From Begonia masoniana (lineage: Eukaryota > Streptophyta > Magnoliopsida > Cucurbitales > Begoniaceae), in assembly GCA_022432975.1 (NCBI GenBank), contig CM039512.1:29912574-29976573 (forward strand): a DNA stretch of 64,000 nucleotides. Direction: 5' to 3'. The position numbers and the translations under genes are program-made. The notes below the pieces were generated by a model that searched no databases, was not told where the DNA came from, and saw only the letters and a program-made list of their open reading frames with translations. This document shows, in pieces, positions 1-11,300 of the stretch; the first letter of the stretch is position 1, and every line of letters starts with the position of its first letter.

Positions 1-3000
1 ATTCGAAAGGGCTTAATGGGAATTTAGTTATTCAAGTTAATTTAGTTTTATTAACGTTATTATTATTATATATATTAATTAATTATTAAAAAAAAAACAT
101 AAAACAACAGAATGGCATTCGCCATTCTGTTGTCGAGCCCGACGCTGAGCGAGGAGCAGGGGAGAGGAGGGAGAGCGCGAGCGACCTCGCTCCGACGGCG
201 ACCACGGCTCTGGCCACCGTTCAGACGTGCAGGCACCGCCGAGCTGAAGCCAGAGCTCGGTTCGGCTTTCTCCGCGCCAGACCCGACCGGAAACAGGTGC
301 TTTTCTCCCCTGTTTTCGTTCTGCTTAAGGCCGTGAATGGCGAGCCAGCTTGGGCTCCGACCACCGGCCATTTTTGGCTTGTCTCGACATCAAATGGCTA
401 GGCTTTGACCGGCGTGAATCGTCGGGCAAGGGAGGGCACCGATTGGAGCTAAAAACAGTGAACTCCAATTTGGGGAATTTCGGTTTTTCTAGGTGTAGCC
501 TCTGAATTTTGGTTAGTTTATGTTAATTAGGTGTGAGAGTGATTGATTAGGAATTGGGTGAGAATTGATGGAAAAATCGAAAAGGGGGATTTTCCGGGTT
601 TAGGGCAGAATCCGGGTTTTGGCCAATTGACCTAGCTACGCTCGTTTGTTTTAAAATTCCTTTGGCCTTTAAATAGGTTATTATGAGGATACATGACCGC
701 TGGAATCGTTCGATTCCGATATAGGACGTGAAGTTATGCACGTTTAAAGTTTCGGGTCGGTTTTTACCGAACCCAAATTAGTGGCCCGTTTAATTAGATT
801 TAGTTGGTAGGCTAGAAATAGTTGTTTGAAAGTAATTGGTATTGTAGGCTTGATTTTAATAAATTGAGATATTTGTTGTAGGCGAGGCCATAGGTGGACA
901 GGTACCGAGTAGCCTTACCGAGCTAGACGCCAGGTAGTAGAAGGACGTTGTTTTGCCTTAGGGCCTGCACCACGGAACGGTTAGGATTTATTATATGGCA
1001 AGCTTCGGGAGGTTTCCACAAAAGCTGTGTAGTGGCTCCTCGTCGCGAAGTAGTGTCTGAAAGATGGCAAGCTTCGGGAGGTTTCCACAAAAGTTGTGTA
1101 GTGGCTCCTCGTCGCGAAGTAGTGTCTGAAAGATGGCAAGCTTCGGGAGGTTTCCACAAAAGCTGTGTAGTGGCTCCTCGTCGCGAAGTAGTGTCTGAAA
1201 GATGGCAAGCTTCGGGAGGTTTCCACAAAAGTTGTGTAGTGGCTCCTCGTCGCGAAGTAGTGTCTGAAAGATGGCAAGCTTCGGGAGGTTTCCACAAAAG
1301 TTGTGTAGTGGCTCCTCGTCGCGAAGTAGTGTCTGAAAGATGGCAAGCTTCGGGAGGTTTCCACAAAAGCTGTGTAGTGGCTCCTCGTCGCGAAGTAGTG
1401 TCTGAAATATGGCAAGCTTCGGGAGGTTTCCACAAAAGCTGTGTAGTGGCTCCTCGTCGCGAAGTAGTGTCTGAAATATGGCAAGCTTCGGAGGTTTCCA
1501 CAAAAGTTGTGTAGTGGCTCCTCGTCGCGAAGTAGTGACTGAAAGATGGCAAGCTTCGGGAGGTTTCCACAAAAGCTGTGTAGTGGCTCCTCGTCGCGAA
1601 GTAGTGTCTGAAATATGGCAAGCTTCGGGAGGTTTCCACAAAAGCTGTGTAGTGGCTCCTCGTCGCGAAGTAGTGTCTGAAATATGGCAAGCTTCGGAGG
1701 TTTCCACAAAAGTTGTGTAGTGGCTTCTCGTCGCGAAGTAGTGTCTGAAATATGGCAAGCTTCGGGAGGTTTCCACAAAAGCTGTGTAGTGGCTCCTCGT
1801 CGCGAAGTAGTGTCTGAAAGATGGCAAGCTTCGGGAGGTTTCCACAAAAGTTGTGTAGTGGCTCCTCGTCGCGAAGTAGTGTCTGAAAGATGGCAAGCTT
1901 CGGGAGGTTTCCACAAAAGTTGTGTAGTGGCTCCTTGTCGCGAAGTAGTGTCTGAAATATGGCAAGCTTCGGGAGGTTTCCACAAAAGTTGTGTAGTGGC
2001 TCCTCGTCGCGAAGTAGTGTCTGAAAGATGGCAAGCTTCGGGAGGTTTCCACAAAAGCTGTGTAGTGGCTCCTCGTCGCGAAGTAGTGTCTGAAAGATGG
2101 CAAGCTTCGGGAGGTTTCTACAAAAGTTGTGTAGTGGCTCCTCGCCGCGAAGTAGTGTCTGAAATATGGCAAGCTTCGGGAGGTTTCCACAAAAGTTGTG
2201 TAGTGGCTCCTCGTCGCGAAGTAGTGTCTGAACTATGGCAAGCTTCGGGAGGTTTCCACAAAAGTTGTGTAGTGGCTCCTCGTCGCGAAGTAGTGTCTGA
2301 AAGATGGCAAGCTTCGGGAGGTTTCCACAAAAGTTGTGTAGTGGCTCCTCGTCGCGAAGTAGTGTCTGAAATATGGCAAGCTTCGGGAGGTTTCCACAAA
2401 AGTTGTGTAGTGGCTCCTCGTCGCGAAGTAGTGTCTGAAAGATGGCAAGCTTCGGGAGGTTTCCACAAAAGTTGTGTAGTGGCTCCTCGTCGCGAAGTAG
2501 TGTCTGAAAGATGGCAAGCTTCGGGAGGTTTCCACAAAAGTTGTGTAGTGGCTCCTCGTCGCGAAGTAGTGTCTGAAATATGGCAAGCTTCGGGAGGTTT
2601 CCACAAAAGTTGTGTAGTGGCTCCTCGTCGCGAAGTAGTGTCTGAAATATGGCAAGCTTCGGGAGGTTTCCACAAAAGCTGTGTAGTGGCTCCTCGTCGC
2701 GAAGTAGTGTCTGAAAGATGGCAAGCTTCGGGAGGTTTCCACAAAAGTTGTGTAGTGGCTCCTCGTCGCGAAGTAGTGTCTGAAATATGGCAAGCTTCGG
2801 GAGGTTTCCACAAAAGTTGTGTAGTGGCTCCTCGTCGCGAAGTAGTGTCTGAAATATGGCAAGCTTCGGGAGGTTTCCACAAAAGCTGTGTAGTGGCTCC
2901 TCGTCGCGAAGTAGTGTCTGAAATATGGCAAGCTTCGGGAGGTTTCCACAAAAGTTGTGTAGTGGCTCCTCGTCGCGAAGTAGTGTCTGAAAGATGGCAA

Positions 3001-4582
3001 GCTTCGGGAGGTTTCCACAAAAGTTGTGTAGTGGCTCCTCGTCGCGAAGTAGTGTCTGAAAGATGGCAAGCTTCGGGAGGTTTCCACAAAAGTTGTGTAG
3101 TGGCTCCTCGTCGCGAAGTAGTGTCTGAAAGATGGCAAGCTTCGGGAGGTTTCTACAAAAGTTGTGTAGTGGCTCCTCGCCGCGAAGTAGTGTCTGAAAT
3201 ATGGCAAGCTTCGGGAGGTTTCCACAAAAGCTGTGTAGTGGCTCCTCATTGCGAAGTAGTGTCTGAAAGATGGCAAGCTTCAGGAGGTTTCCACAAAAAC
3301 TGTGTAGTGGCTCCTCGTCGCGAAGTAGTGTCTGAAAGATGCAAGCTTCGGGAGGTTTCCACAAAAGTTGTGTAGTGGCTCCTCGTCGCGAAGTAGTGTC
3401 TGAAATATGGCAAGCTTCGGGAGGTTTCCACAAAAGCTGTGTAGTGGCTCCTCGTCGCGAAGTAGTGTCTGAAAGATGGCAAGCTTCGGGAGCTCCTCGT
3501 CGCGAAGTAGTGGTCTGAACTATGGCAAGCTTCGGGAGGTTTCCACAAAAGTTGTGTAGTGGCTCCTCGTCGCTAAGTAGTGTCTGAAAGATGGCAAGCT
3601 TCGGGAGGTTTCCACATAAGTTGTGTAGTGGCTCCTCGTCACGAAGTAGTGTCTGAAATATGGCAAGCTTCGGAAGGTTCTACAAGAGGCACCTAACTGT
3701 GTATACGTAAGACGTTGTGTGATAGTTGGTTAAAGTGTAAGGCACTTCGGTGCGGGCAACTAAGGCATCCTTTCGGGTGCAGGCAACTAGCATTGTGTGG
3801 TCGTGTTGTTGTGTTGTGTTGAGTCGGTTTGTTGAGTTGCCTTGGAGTGTGGTGTTATGTTGTCGTGTTGGGTAATGTTGTGTTGCGTTGTAGTGCCGAG
3901 TGGTGTTGTGTTGTTATGTTAGGGTTGTGTGAGGTTGTGTGTGCATTGTGCTTGTTTATATTTGTTATCCCTACTTGCTAAGCGTAAGCTTACGTGTGCG
4001 TGTGTGTTCTGTGGTGTAGGTAACGACAGGTGTACAGGTGAGCTATGTGAGTCAGCCAAGACTTGGGAGCAGTCGGAGATGCACGGGGCGTGCCGGTGCG
4101 GGCATCTGTCGGGGCGTCTCGACCATGGTCTTCGGAAGATGTGGGATTTTGTAGTTTGGTAGTATTTTAAATGTCTGTTGGTGGAAATGATGTGCATGTG
4201 TATAACTCTGTTTGGTTAAGATTTGTAGCAATTATGGTATAGCTAGGTGTATGGTTGTTGTATATAGTTAAGTTAAGGGTGACGTGTCGCCCTATACTGC
4301 GGATTTTCTTCACTTAGGGATACTGGTATTTTAGAGATTTCATATGTTGGATGTAAGAGTATTCTGGACTGGTTAGGAATTGAATTGTGTGCAGGCATTT
4401 AGCATTTTGGAGGCGCCATTTTCAGGCGTTACTTTGCCGAAATTTTCGGGAAGAACACCGTGGTGCTTAGAGATTAGGATTAAAGGGCATTAGTGAGTCT
4501 AGTCTTAGTTTAAATTAGATTTTAACGTGAGATTGGCTAGCAAAGTAGCGCTCCGAGCCAGGGTGGGTTCGGGGGCGTTACA
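1..4582 (+). mobile_element. LTR A1, 5'-truncated by window edge (solo LTR likely)
   Basis: The right end reads GAGCCAGGGTGGGTTCGGGG followed by GCGTTACA, the same 3' terminus as A3 (29491) and, inverted, A5 and A6. The left end lies before base 1: position 1 corresponds to roughly 200-250 bp inside A3. It keeps the family landmarks in order: an AT-rich tract, a perfect hairpin with AACAACAGAATGGC arms at about 103-132, a donor-like site at 934, an acceptor-like site at 4018-4019, and the 3' terminus. No PPT or PBS follows the end, so a solo LTR is likely, but the second TSD copy (the right flank is CGCCT) is outside the window. It is larger than its relatives because of the 69-bp array. No coding capacity. 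Confidence 0.8.
995..3685 (+). repeat. 69-bp tandem satellite, about 39 copies
   Basis: Units begin ATGGCAAGCTTCGGGAGG and recur every 69 bp (995, 1064, 1133 and onwards). Each carries a HindIII site (AAGCTT). Copies differ by a few transitions (GTTGTG/GCTGTG; AAATATGG/AAAGATGG). Some have lost one G, and one near 3480-3510 is shortened. Because 69 is a multiple of 3 and the unit lacks stops in several frames, long repetitive open frames appear on both strands (up to 836 codons). They are not evidence of a gene. The array sits inside LTR A1 between its donor-like and acceptor-like sites. Confidence 0.97.
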
Positions 4583-4838
4583 CGCCTTTTTTGTAACGAC
4601 CGCCCAGCTATACGTTGCTGGCACGTCACCCCGTTCTAGATCTCACCATACGCGGGGTCAAGTCGTGCAGGTCCCACCGATGGGCTAGCTGCCACGTGTG
4701 TCCCCTCAGGGCCGTCCACGTGTACTCACGATCTTCCCTCTCCCTGCAGAGGGTTTTTGCCTTCCCCCCCCCACTCGAACCCAGTACCTCAGGGACTAGT
4801 ACCTGGGCTACAAGTGAGGAGTACCACTTGAGCTAGTA

Positions 4839-4934
4839 GCGCTACGGCACCGGATCCCATCAGAACTCCGAAGTTAAGCGTACTTCGGTGAGAGTAGTAC
4901 CAGGTTGGGTGACCGACTGGGAAGTCCTCCTGTT
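4839..4934 (+). pseudogene. 5S rRNA-derived segment (terminal helix replaced)
   Basis: The stretch from GCACCGGATCCC through AACTCCGAAGTTAAGCGT, GAGAGTAGTACCAGG, TTGGGTGACC and TGGGAAGTCCTC follows plant 5S rRNA closely. The internal promoter A-box region (GAAGTTAAGCGTACT) and C-box region (TTGGGTGAC) are recognisable; the intermediate element differs (CGGTGAG against the usual GGGCGAG). The first dozen or so nucleotides and the last few of mature 5S, which form helix I, are absent, and the inverted arms take their place. It cannot be a normal 5S gene and no tandem 5S array is present. Confidence 0.85.
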
Positions 4935-5010
4935 TACTAGCTCAAGTGGTACTCCTCACTTGTAGCCCAGGTACTAGTCCCTGAGGTACTGGGTTCGAGT
5001 GGGGGGGAAG
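4935..5010 (+). promoter_or_regulatory. tRNA-like Pol III A and B boxes (mirrored in left arm)
   Basis: TAGCTCAAGTGG at 4938-4949 fits the tRNA/SINE A box and GGTTCGAGT at about 4992-5000 the B box, about 53 bp apart, slightly longer than in a tRNA. The same pair is present on the minus strand in the left arm. Any transcript from either arm would run outward from the 5S core. A tRNA-derived SINE head is a plausible source; no intact tRNA fold is claimed. Confidence 0.45.
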
Positions 5011-5179
5011 GCAAAAACCCTCTGCAGGGAGAGGGAAGATCGTGAGTACACGTGGACGGCCCTGAGGGGACACACGTGGCAGCTAGCCCATCGGATGGAC
5101 CTGCACAACTTGACCCCGCGTATGGTGAGATCTAGAACGGGGTGACGTGCCAGCAACGTATAGCTGGGCGGTCGTTACA

Positions 5180-5664
5180 ATTATCCTTGGTAGACCTTAG
5201 CAAATTGATAAAAGGGCTATGCATGATGTATTTTCTAATGTCCCTAATTTTCAAGTCGGTAAAAGGACAGCTAAACTAGCTTCATTATTTTTGCACCATA
5301 TTTTTCATCATCAAATTAAGAAGAAGGAGAAGGATAAAGGTGCACTATTTTTGTCAAATATTGAGTTACGAGAGGTTTCAACTAACCTTACTTCATTAAT
5401 GCTGTTTTTTCCTTGGGATGAACATTTTATTTGGGAAGCTTTATCGAAGTTTGATTTGAGTCCCTTGATGTATCCGCTTCGTCAAGACTTATAGTGGCTC
5501 AATAAGGGGCAAGGAACCAAATGCAACATGGCTAGTGACCAATTGAACACTCTTGGATTGTGTTTAATTTTATGGACTCCTAATCTTCCTCGTTATGAAT
5601 TAGTCTTTAGTTTATTTTGGAAACCTCAAGAACAACCAAAGAAAATTTTCTTTTAGAGAGGTTG
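5180..5664. other. Host sequence between inverted-repeat element and retrotransposon D
   Basis: Unrecognised AT-rich DNA. An open frame at 5219-5494 (91 codons, plus strand) contains a lysine-rich stretch near its middle, but I recognise no family and it has no supported exon structure. The last five bases (GGTTG, 5660-5664) are the left TSD of retrotransposon D; this sequence resumes at 18827. Confidence 0.5.
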
Positions 5665-8293
5665 TGTGGCGACCCTAACGAGGTACCCTTATTTTCCGTA
5701 CAATTTTTTTCTTTTTTATACGTACAAACTCTAAACCTGAATTTCGAGCGGAAATAAAACTTTAAAAATCGTAATTGAGATTGTTAACGACTTTTGAAAA
5801 CTACTTTAAAAACCATTTGAAATAATCTTAAAACCATTAAGATAAACAATTAAAAACTAAAAGAAAATAATTAAAATCTTTATGTTTAAAAATCAGCAAT
5901 CGACAGAACTGGTGGCGATCAATCGCCAAAAACTAGCGATTGATCGCCCTTCGGCGATTGCTCCTGGCGAGCAATCACCCTTCGGCGATTGCTCAAATTG
6001 CCAAGCGATCGCCACTTAGGCGATCGCTGCGAGAAGGGGCGATTGATCGCCTCCAAGAGGCAATCAATCGCCATGCTCTCTAGAATTTCTCCAGAGAGTA
6101 CAGCTCCCTCCTCCTCCTTCTTTCTTTCTTTCTTCTCCTTTCAATTTCCTGCAAAACCACTTAAAACTTCACCACTTTTCTTTCATTTTTATAACAACTC
6201 TAACTTGGTCTATACACTTTCAAATTTCACGAAAACTAACTGCATGGATTGCTCTAAAATCGTGCGTATCCATACGGTTTAAGTCACCTAAAAATCATCA
6301 AACAAACCCAACCAAATTCTCAAGACAACATCAACATTATACATGAAATTTCCTTAAAAAAACGTCTCCAAAACGAACACGTCACCAAATCATTCAAAAC
6401 GACACAACTTCTAACCTACATTAACTATACAATTCCCAAAATATCAAACTTCCCCACGTAACCTAAAATCTCTCACTTTTTTAACATCAAAACGAGCTTA
6501 CATTGATTACCCAAAATAGCTTGGAGCACACCCACCGTCACCGAACCTTGCCAAAACACACCCCGTCACCACGAGCACCATCCGTCGACCACCTATTCCT
6601 TGCCATCGAGAGAACTCTCACCTTCACACCTGTAACCTACATCATACAACATAAACATTAAGCCTAATGCTTAGTAAGGGAATGTACTATACATGACATA
6701 TGCATGAATGCATGATTCTTTTCATAAAACATGTTCATTTACTTATTCTTATTCATTTTTTTTTCTTTTTCTTTTGGTTGACATGGATTAAGGTGGGGAT
6801 GTGCCAGGGAGTAGGCCAAGTGCGTGTACATAGTCCTTTCGGCCGTATTCATGTTCCATCGCATGGAAGTGACATTGGTTTTGTTGTTCTGGCCATACTG
6901 TCCCAACCCACACTTAATCGTTACCTTTCCTTTACATACATCATACTTGGAACGTTTCATATGACATTTGAGAAAACAAGATGCATGAGGAATCTACGTA
7001 TAACACATCATTAAAACATATCATCAAGCAATTTGCAACGTACATGGACATACATTACTCACAAGGAAACTAACAAGCAGTATCTAACATCCTAGGCTAC
7101 CCAATTCATTAAAAACCCCGAATCAGAAAATCATCATCAAGCACAAAACCTAGTGTTGACACGATGTAGGGCCTTAGGGGCCAGAAACCTAACATCCACT
7201 TACCTGGCGTCCTTAGCAATGCCGAGCACCGTCCGTAAGCTGCGTCCACCTAAGGCATTTCATAAATAAAGGCATCAAAATCGATCCTAAATAAACAAAT
7301 TCCAAACTTAAATGAAATCCCTAACTAAGGTAATTTTCCTAAAACCATGGTTTTCATCATTCAGGCATTTCATCGAATACTTCACGTGCACATTATTATT
7401 CACAAATTCCTTCCTAATCCGACATCGCCAAAACGTTACCCATAAGACCTACTTCAGTGTGCCATAGCTAATTCTCAAACCATATTTAGCAATCAAGCCT
7501 AGAAATCTCGAATTTCCATTATACATTAAAACGATATATTCAAACACTAAAATCCAATCCCATATCCGTTTTCAATCTAAAAATCGTCAATAATTTCCAA
7601 TCTTTCATCAATAATCGTCAATATAGCAAAACTATAAGTTTTTTAATCAAAAACCTAAATTTACATAAACCCTAAATCGATAAAACCTAACGAATAATGA
7701 CCCTAAACTGAAAACTAAACGTGCCTAGAGCTTGAAGCTTACCTAGAGGATCGATTGAGGAAGGAAAACCTGAGGAGAATCAGACGCCTGAGGAGAGCCG
7801 AATCAAGAAGTCACCGTGGAAGGGTGAAGGATCGCCAAAAATGGGAGGGGGATGAGTGCTCTGGGGGTTTGGCGTGGAAATGGGGAAGAGGAGAGAAAAG
7901 AGTTATGTATTTATTAAATTTTTAACCTAACAAAATTACCTTTTTGCCCATCCCTCAATCATTTAGCTTAATTCACTTTTCGTCTATCGATTTGGTTTCT
8001 CCGAAACTCCCTTATTCCTCTAAATGTTCCAACTTATTTCTAGGGTTCTAACGAAACTCTCCGTTCGCAAAAAGAACCTAATTTACTATTTTTACGACTT
8101 AAAACGCTATAGGCGGAAAACCGTAACTCGGCGTTACACTATCAATTGGATTTCTAAAAATTTGCTTATCTCTCTAAAAATCCTCATAAATTCCTAAGGT
8201 TCTAATGAAACTTCCCATTCGAGAAAAGACTTTAATTTACTATTTTATGAAAATACCTCTAAGAGCGGAAACCCGTAAATTCCGGGCGTTACA
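5665..8293 (-). repeat. 3' LTR of retrotransposon D (2629 bp)
   Basis: On the minus strand it begins TGTAACGCCCGG and ends GTCGCCACA. Minus-strand landmarks: a donor-like CTAG|GTAAGC at 7742, an acceptor-like site at 7250-7251, a 46-nt middle exon (7204-7249), a second donor GCCAG|GTAAGTGG at 7203, and an acceptor at about 6636. GCGATYGATCGC-type palindromes lie at 5896-6072 and a CTCTCT...AGAGAG hairpin at about 6075-6099. It differs from the other LTR by scattered substitutions plus one indel of about 83 bp. Confidence 0.95.
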
Positions 8294-8310
8294 TCCTTCC
8301 CTCCTTAATT
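8294..8310 (-). other. Polypurine tract of retrotransposon D
   Basis: On the minus strand AATTAAGGAGGGAAGGA lies directly upstream of the 3' LTR start TGTAACGCCCGG. This is the usual purine-rich primer site for plus-strand DNA synthesis. F has a homologous tract next to LTR A6 at 53960-53973. Confidence 0.85.
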
Positions 8311-11300
8311 GGAATTCTGTCCCCAAAATTATTGCTTGGTTAAACTTCTAATTACTCACCCTCACATTATCTACGTAACCATGCTCGCAATACCATTCAC
8401 GACACCCCTATGGTCTTACCCACTCTTCGGGTCTGAATGGTTTCCTATATTTCAAAAGCTTTAAATTCTTCTAAATACTCACTTCATAACTCAACCGCTC
8501 ATACATCCATCGACTTCAACTTAACCTCCATCACTTAGACTCTCAATCCTCTTTAACTTAACCTCAACTCTAATTCTTCCTCGAGCTAAGTTCATTTAGT
8601 TCCTAACTTTTCTTATTTCGTGCCAACAATATGCACTTAACCACATCAAACCCTCAAAGTTTCTTCAACTTCGTGACACTAAGAATCTGATACATAGATT
8701 TCTTATCCTAGCCCTCCATTTCAAACTTTTGTCTACCCTACTATCTCCTTTCCAAATTATCACTCTCGCTTTCTAAACCTACTTACCTTGGGCAATTACA
8801 ACATTTCCTTAACCACTCTAATGTCATTCTCGTACACAGGACTTTAAATGCTTAAATCTACCCCTTGATGCTCTCACGGTATCCTCGAAGCTTCTATAAT
8901 TATGTCCACTACGCTCGTTTCATTCAGTTTTCATCTCGGTCTTTATCAATCCCAAACAAATTCTTAAGTCTAAACTAATTCTTTAAATTATTCACCCAAT
9001 ACCTTAAAGGGTACACAAACAAATCGACGTAACTTACGAGTCGTAACATCCCCAATACCTCTTGTTCTAACTTCACTTCTAAGCTCACTTGCACAGTTTT
9101 CGTGCAAATCATTCTCCCTTTCATCCAATATGCTCCAATTTCACAACCTCATCTACTTGACTCTTATATCAATCTTCCATTTGATCTAGTTAATCTTCTC
9201 ACTTACCCGCATGATATAATCCAAAGCTGATGAGCTCCGACCTGCAAAAAAGACTCAAGAACTCGAAGAAGACCGGTTAGCTCCTGGTGACACAAATCCG
9301 AGAAAACCGAGAATGAAAAATGTAAAAGAAATATCAAACGTGCTTGAAACTTAATGAAATTTTAGGTGAATCTTGTGAAGTGAGCGAGGTGTGTGCTGGT
9401 GAAAATCGTTGTCCAGATTCGTTAAGATGAAGGATTTATAAAATGTTTTCCGAGAATCGGCCGGTGGGTGCTTCAATGGAGCTTCCGGCAAGAGTTTCTT
9501 CCAAGGAAGAAAACTCGATTCAAGGAACCGGTTAAGGCCACTCCTTGCTGTTTTCCGCTCTCAAAAGAGTGGAGAAGGAGGTGGCAAAATCCACTCCAAC
9601 TAGCTACCAAGCTAGAAGAAGGGTTCGGGGGCGCAACCCCTCGGTTGTTGTCAACCGAGCTTACCTTGGAAGCTCTTTGCTCCAAGCTTCTTCTTCTTCT
9701 TTTGAGAGAGAAATCCGTGGGTGCTCATAAATAATCCAAAAAAAGTTACAAACACCAATGTCATGAATATATAGACCTAATGGTGGGCTTGGGCTTGGAC
9801 ATGTCTTCAACTTCAATGGGCCAAACCAAGCCACCAACTAATCCTATCATTCATCTAATCCTAACATCCATATAATCCTAACATGCATCTAATCCTAACA
9901 TGCATCTAATAAAGTTTAACAAGAAGGCCAACGTTTGCCAATAAGTTTGAAATTTCAAAAAAGCAACAAATATTAAAGCTCGGGAAGACAAATTCCCATG
10001 TGAGCATTAAGGTGTCTCTTTAGTCTTTCCACATGAGGAGATGCTTCGGTTGGTCAACGTCTCCAGCTTTAATCTCCCACTTCAAGTCGTCCACGGTGTC
10101 CTCCAAGTCTTCACGCGAACCATGACCTGCAAAAGAGACAAGTGATTAGTCAAATTGTGGACTTGGGTCTGGGATCGTGTAATGGGCCTACGGGGCACAT
10201 CAAAAGCTCAAAAGTTTACCTAACCGCCCATTCTATCTTACACCACATAGTCTCTATTTCCTCTAGTTATGATCTACTTCACACACTTACGTTTATCAAC
10301 CTTAACCTTAGCTATTTACAAGATCTTTGGCGTCGACTTCGGTACATACGGGTCGAGCCTTTGAAATTTCCTAATTTAGTCTTATTCCTAATACACTTAA
10401 ATGTTTTTCAGGCAAGATCTTGCTTTCCTCATCTATTAACCCACTAATCCCTCAACTCGTACGACTCTAACATTCGCACTGAACTTCCTATCTAAACCCT
10501 TTATTTAATTTACAAAGTCCTACACTTATTCTTAATATTCCACAAGGACTTCCTCGAAGTTACTAACCAGCCTACTATCTTTCATTCCTTCTAGTCAGGT
10601 TCTAAATATTCTCCTTGGCTTCTTCACAATGATTTATCTAACAATTTTCTTGTTAGCAAACTTGTTGTAAATAGATTTACAATCTCAATCCTAATCTTCT
10701 AAAATTCCCAAATCTTGTCCTTCTATTTTCCCGAAAACTTAGAAGCATCCATTACCTGGAATGGAACTAAGCATGCCATGGCTCATACCACAAGCCCTAT
10801 CAATTCTCAGGTCTCCAGGAAAATAACAAAGTGATCGAGTTCACTTCCTTAAATTCTCACATGAATCGGCCTTCTCTTAATCCCTTATAGGCCAAGCTTT
10901 CAATCTCACCTAATTTGATCTCTTTCTCCCGATTTCCTCAATTAATACTTAGGCGCTAAATTTTGACTGATCTATGGCTTTAACCACCTATTGAGTAATG
11001 ACTCTTTCTACATCCCCAAACTTCTAAATTTTTCCAGTTTCACACTCTATCGTGCGATCACTGATACGCACTTCGAGTTCCACTTAATTGGTCACCACCT
11101 AAACTCTCTAGTCAATTCTTTTCCCCAAAATCTGGAAATGACTCTCTATTACGATCTACCTCTCGGGTCCTTGAAACATTAAAGTTCTTACTTCCATCTT
11201 GAAGGTAAGTCACAGGTTACGGTATTTAACTCGAACTGTATCGACTTTAGACTTACTACTTATCTCTTATCTTTCTAAATCACAAGTTCGAAATCAACTA

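Larger units (their letters stand above)
4592..5179. mobile_element. 588-bp inverted-repeat element with 5S rRNA-derived core
   Basis: Two arms of about 245 bp (4592-4838 and 4935-5179) are near-perfect reverse complements with only a few differences (for example near 4672-4680 and 5092-5107). The element starts TGTAACGACCGCCC and ends GGGCGGTCGTTACA. The 96-bp centre is 5S rRNA-like. Each arm, read outward from the centre, has a tRNA-type A box (TAGCTCAAGTGG, 4938-4949) and B box (GGTTCGAGT, about 4992-5000). TG...CA ends and a 5S segment recall Cassandra TRIM LTRs, which carry 5S sequence. However, a 245-bp inverted repeat is not what I would expect of a Cassandra LTR, so a fold-back or head-to-head SINE-like dimer is the alternative. 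No convincing TSD: the flanks are TTTTT and ATTAT. Confidence 0.75.

Noticed and set aside
112..371. Short overlapping frames at 75-371 and 112-336
   Set aside because: They lie in the leader region of LTR A1. Equivalent frames in A3 and A5 are not conserved as protein.
923..3433. Long open frames (up to 836 codons) on both strands across the 69-bp array
   Set aside because: They exist because the unit length is a multiple of 3 and lacks stops. Several frames on both strands are open and no protein family is recognisable.
4839..4934. Functional 5S rRNA gene
   Set aside because: The terminal stem sequences are missing, the copy is single and embedded in a long inverted repeat, and promoter elements are altered.
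5219..5494. 91-codon plus-strand frame
   Set aside because: No recognisable family or gene structure; kept only as a note on host sequence.
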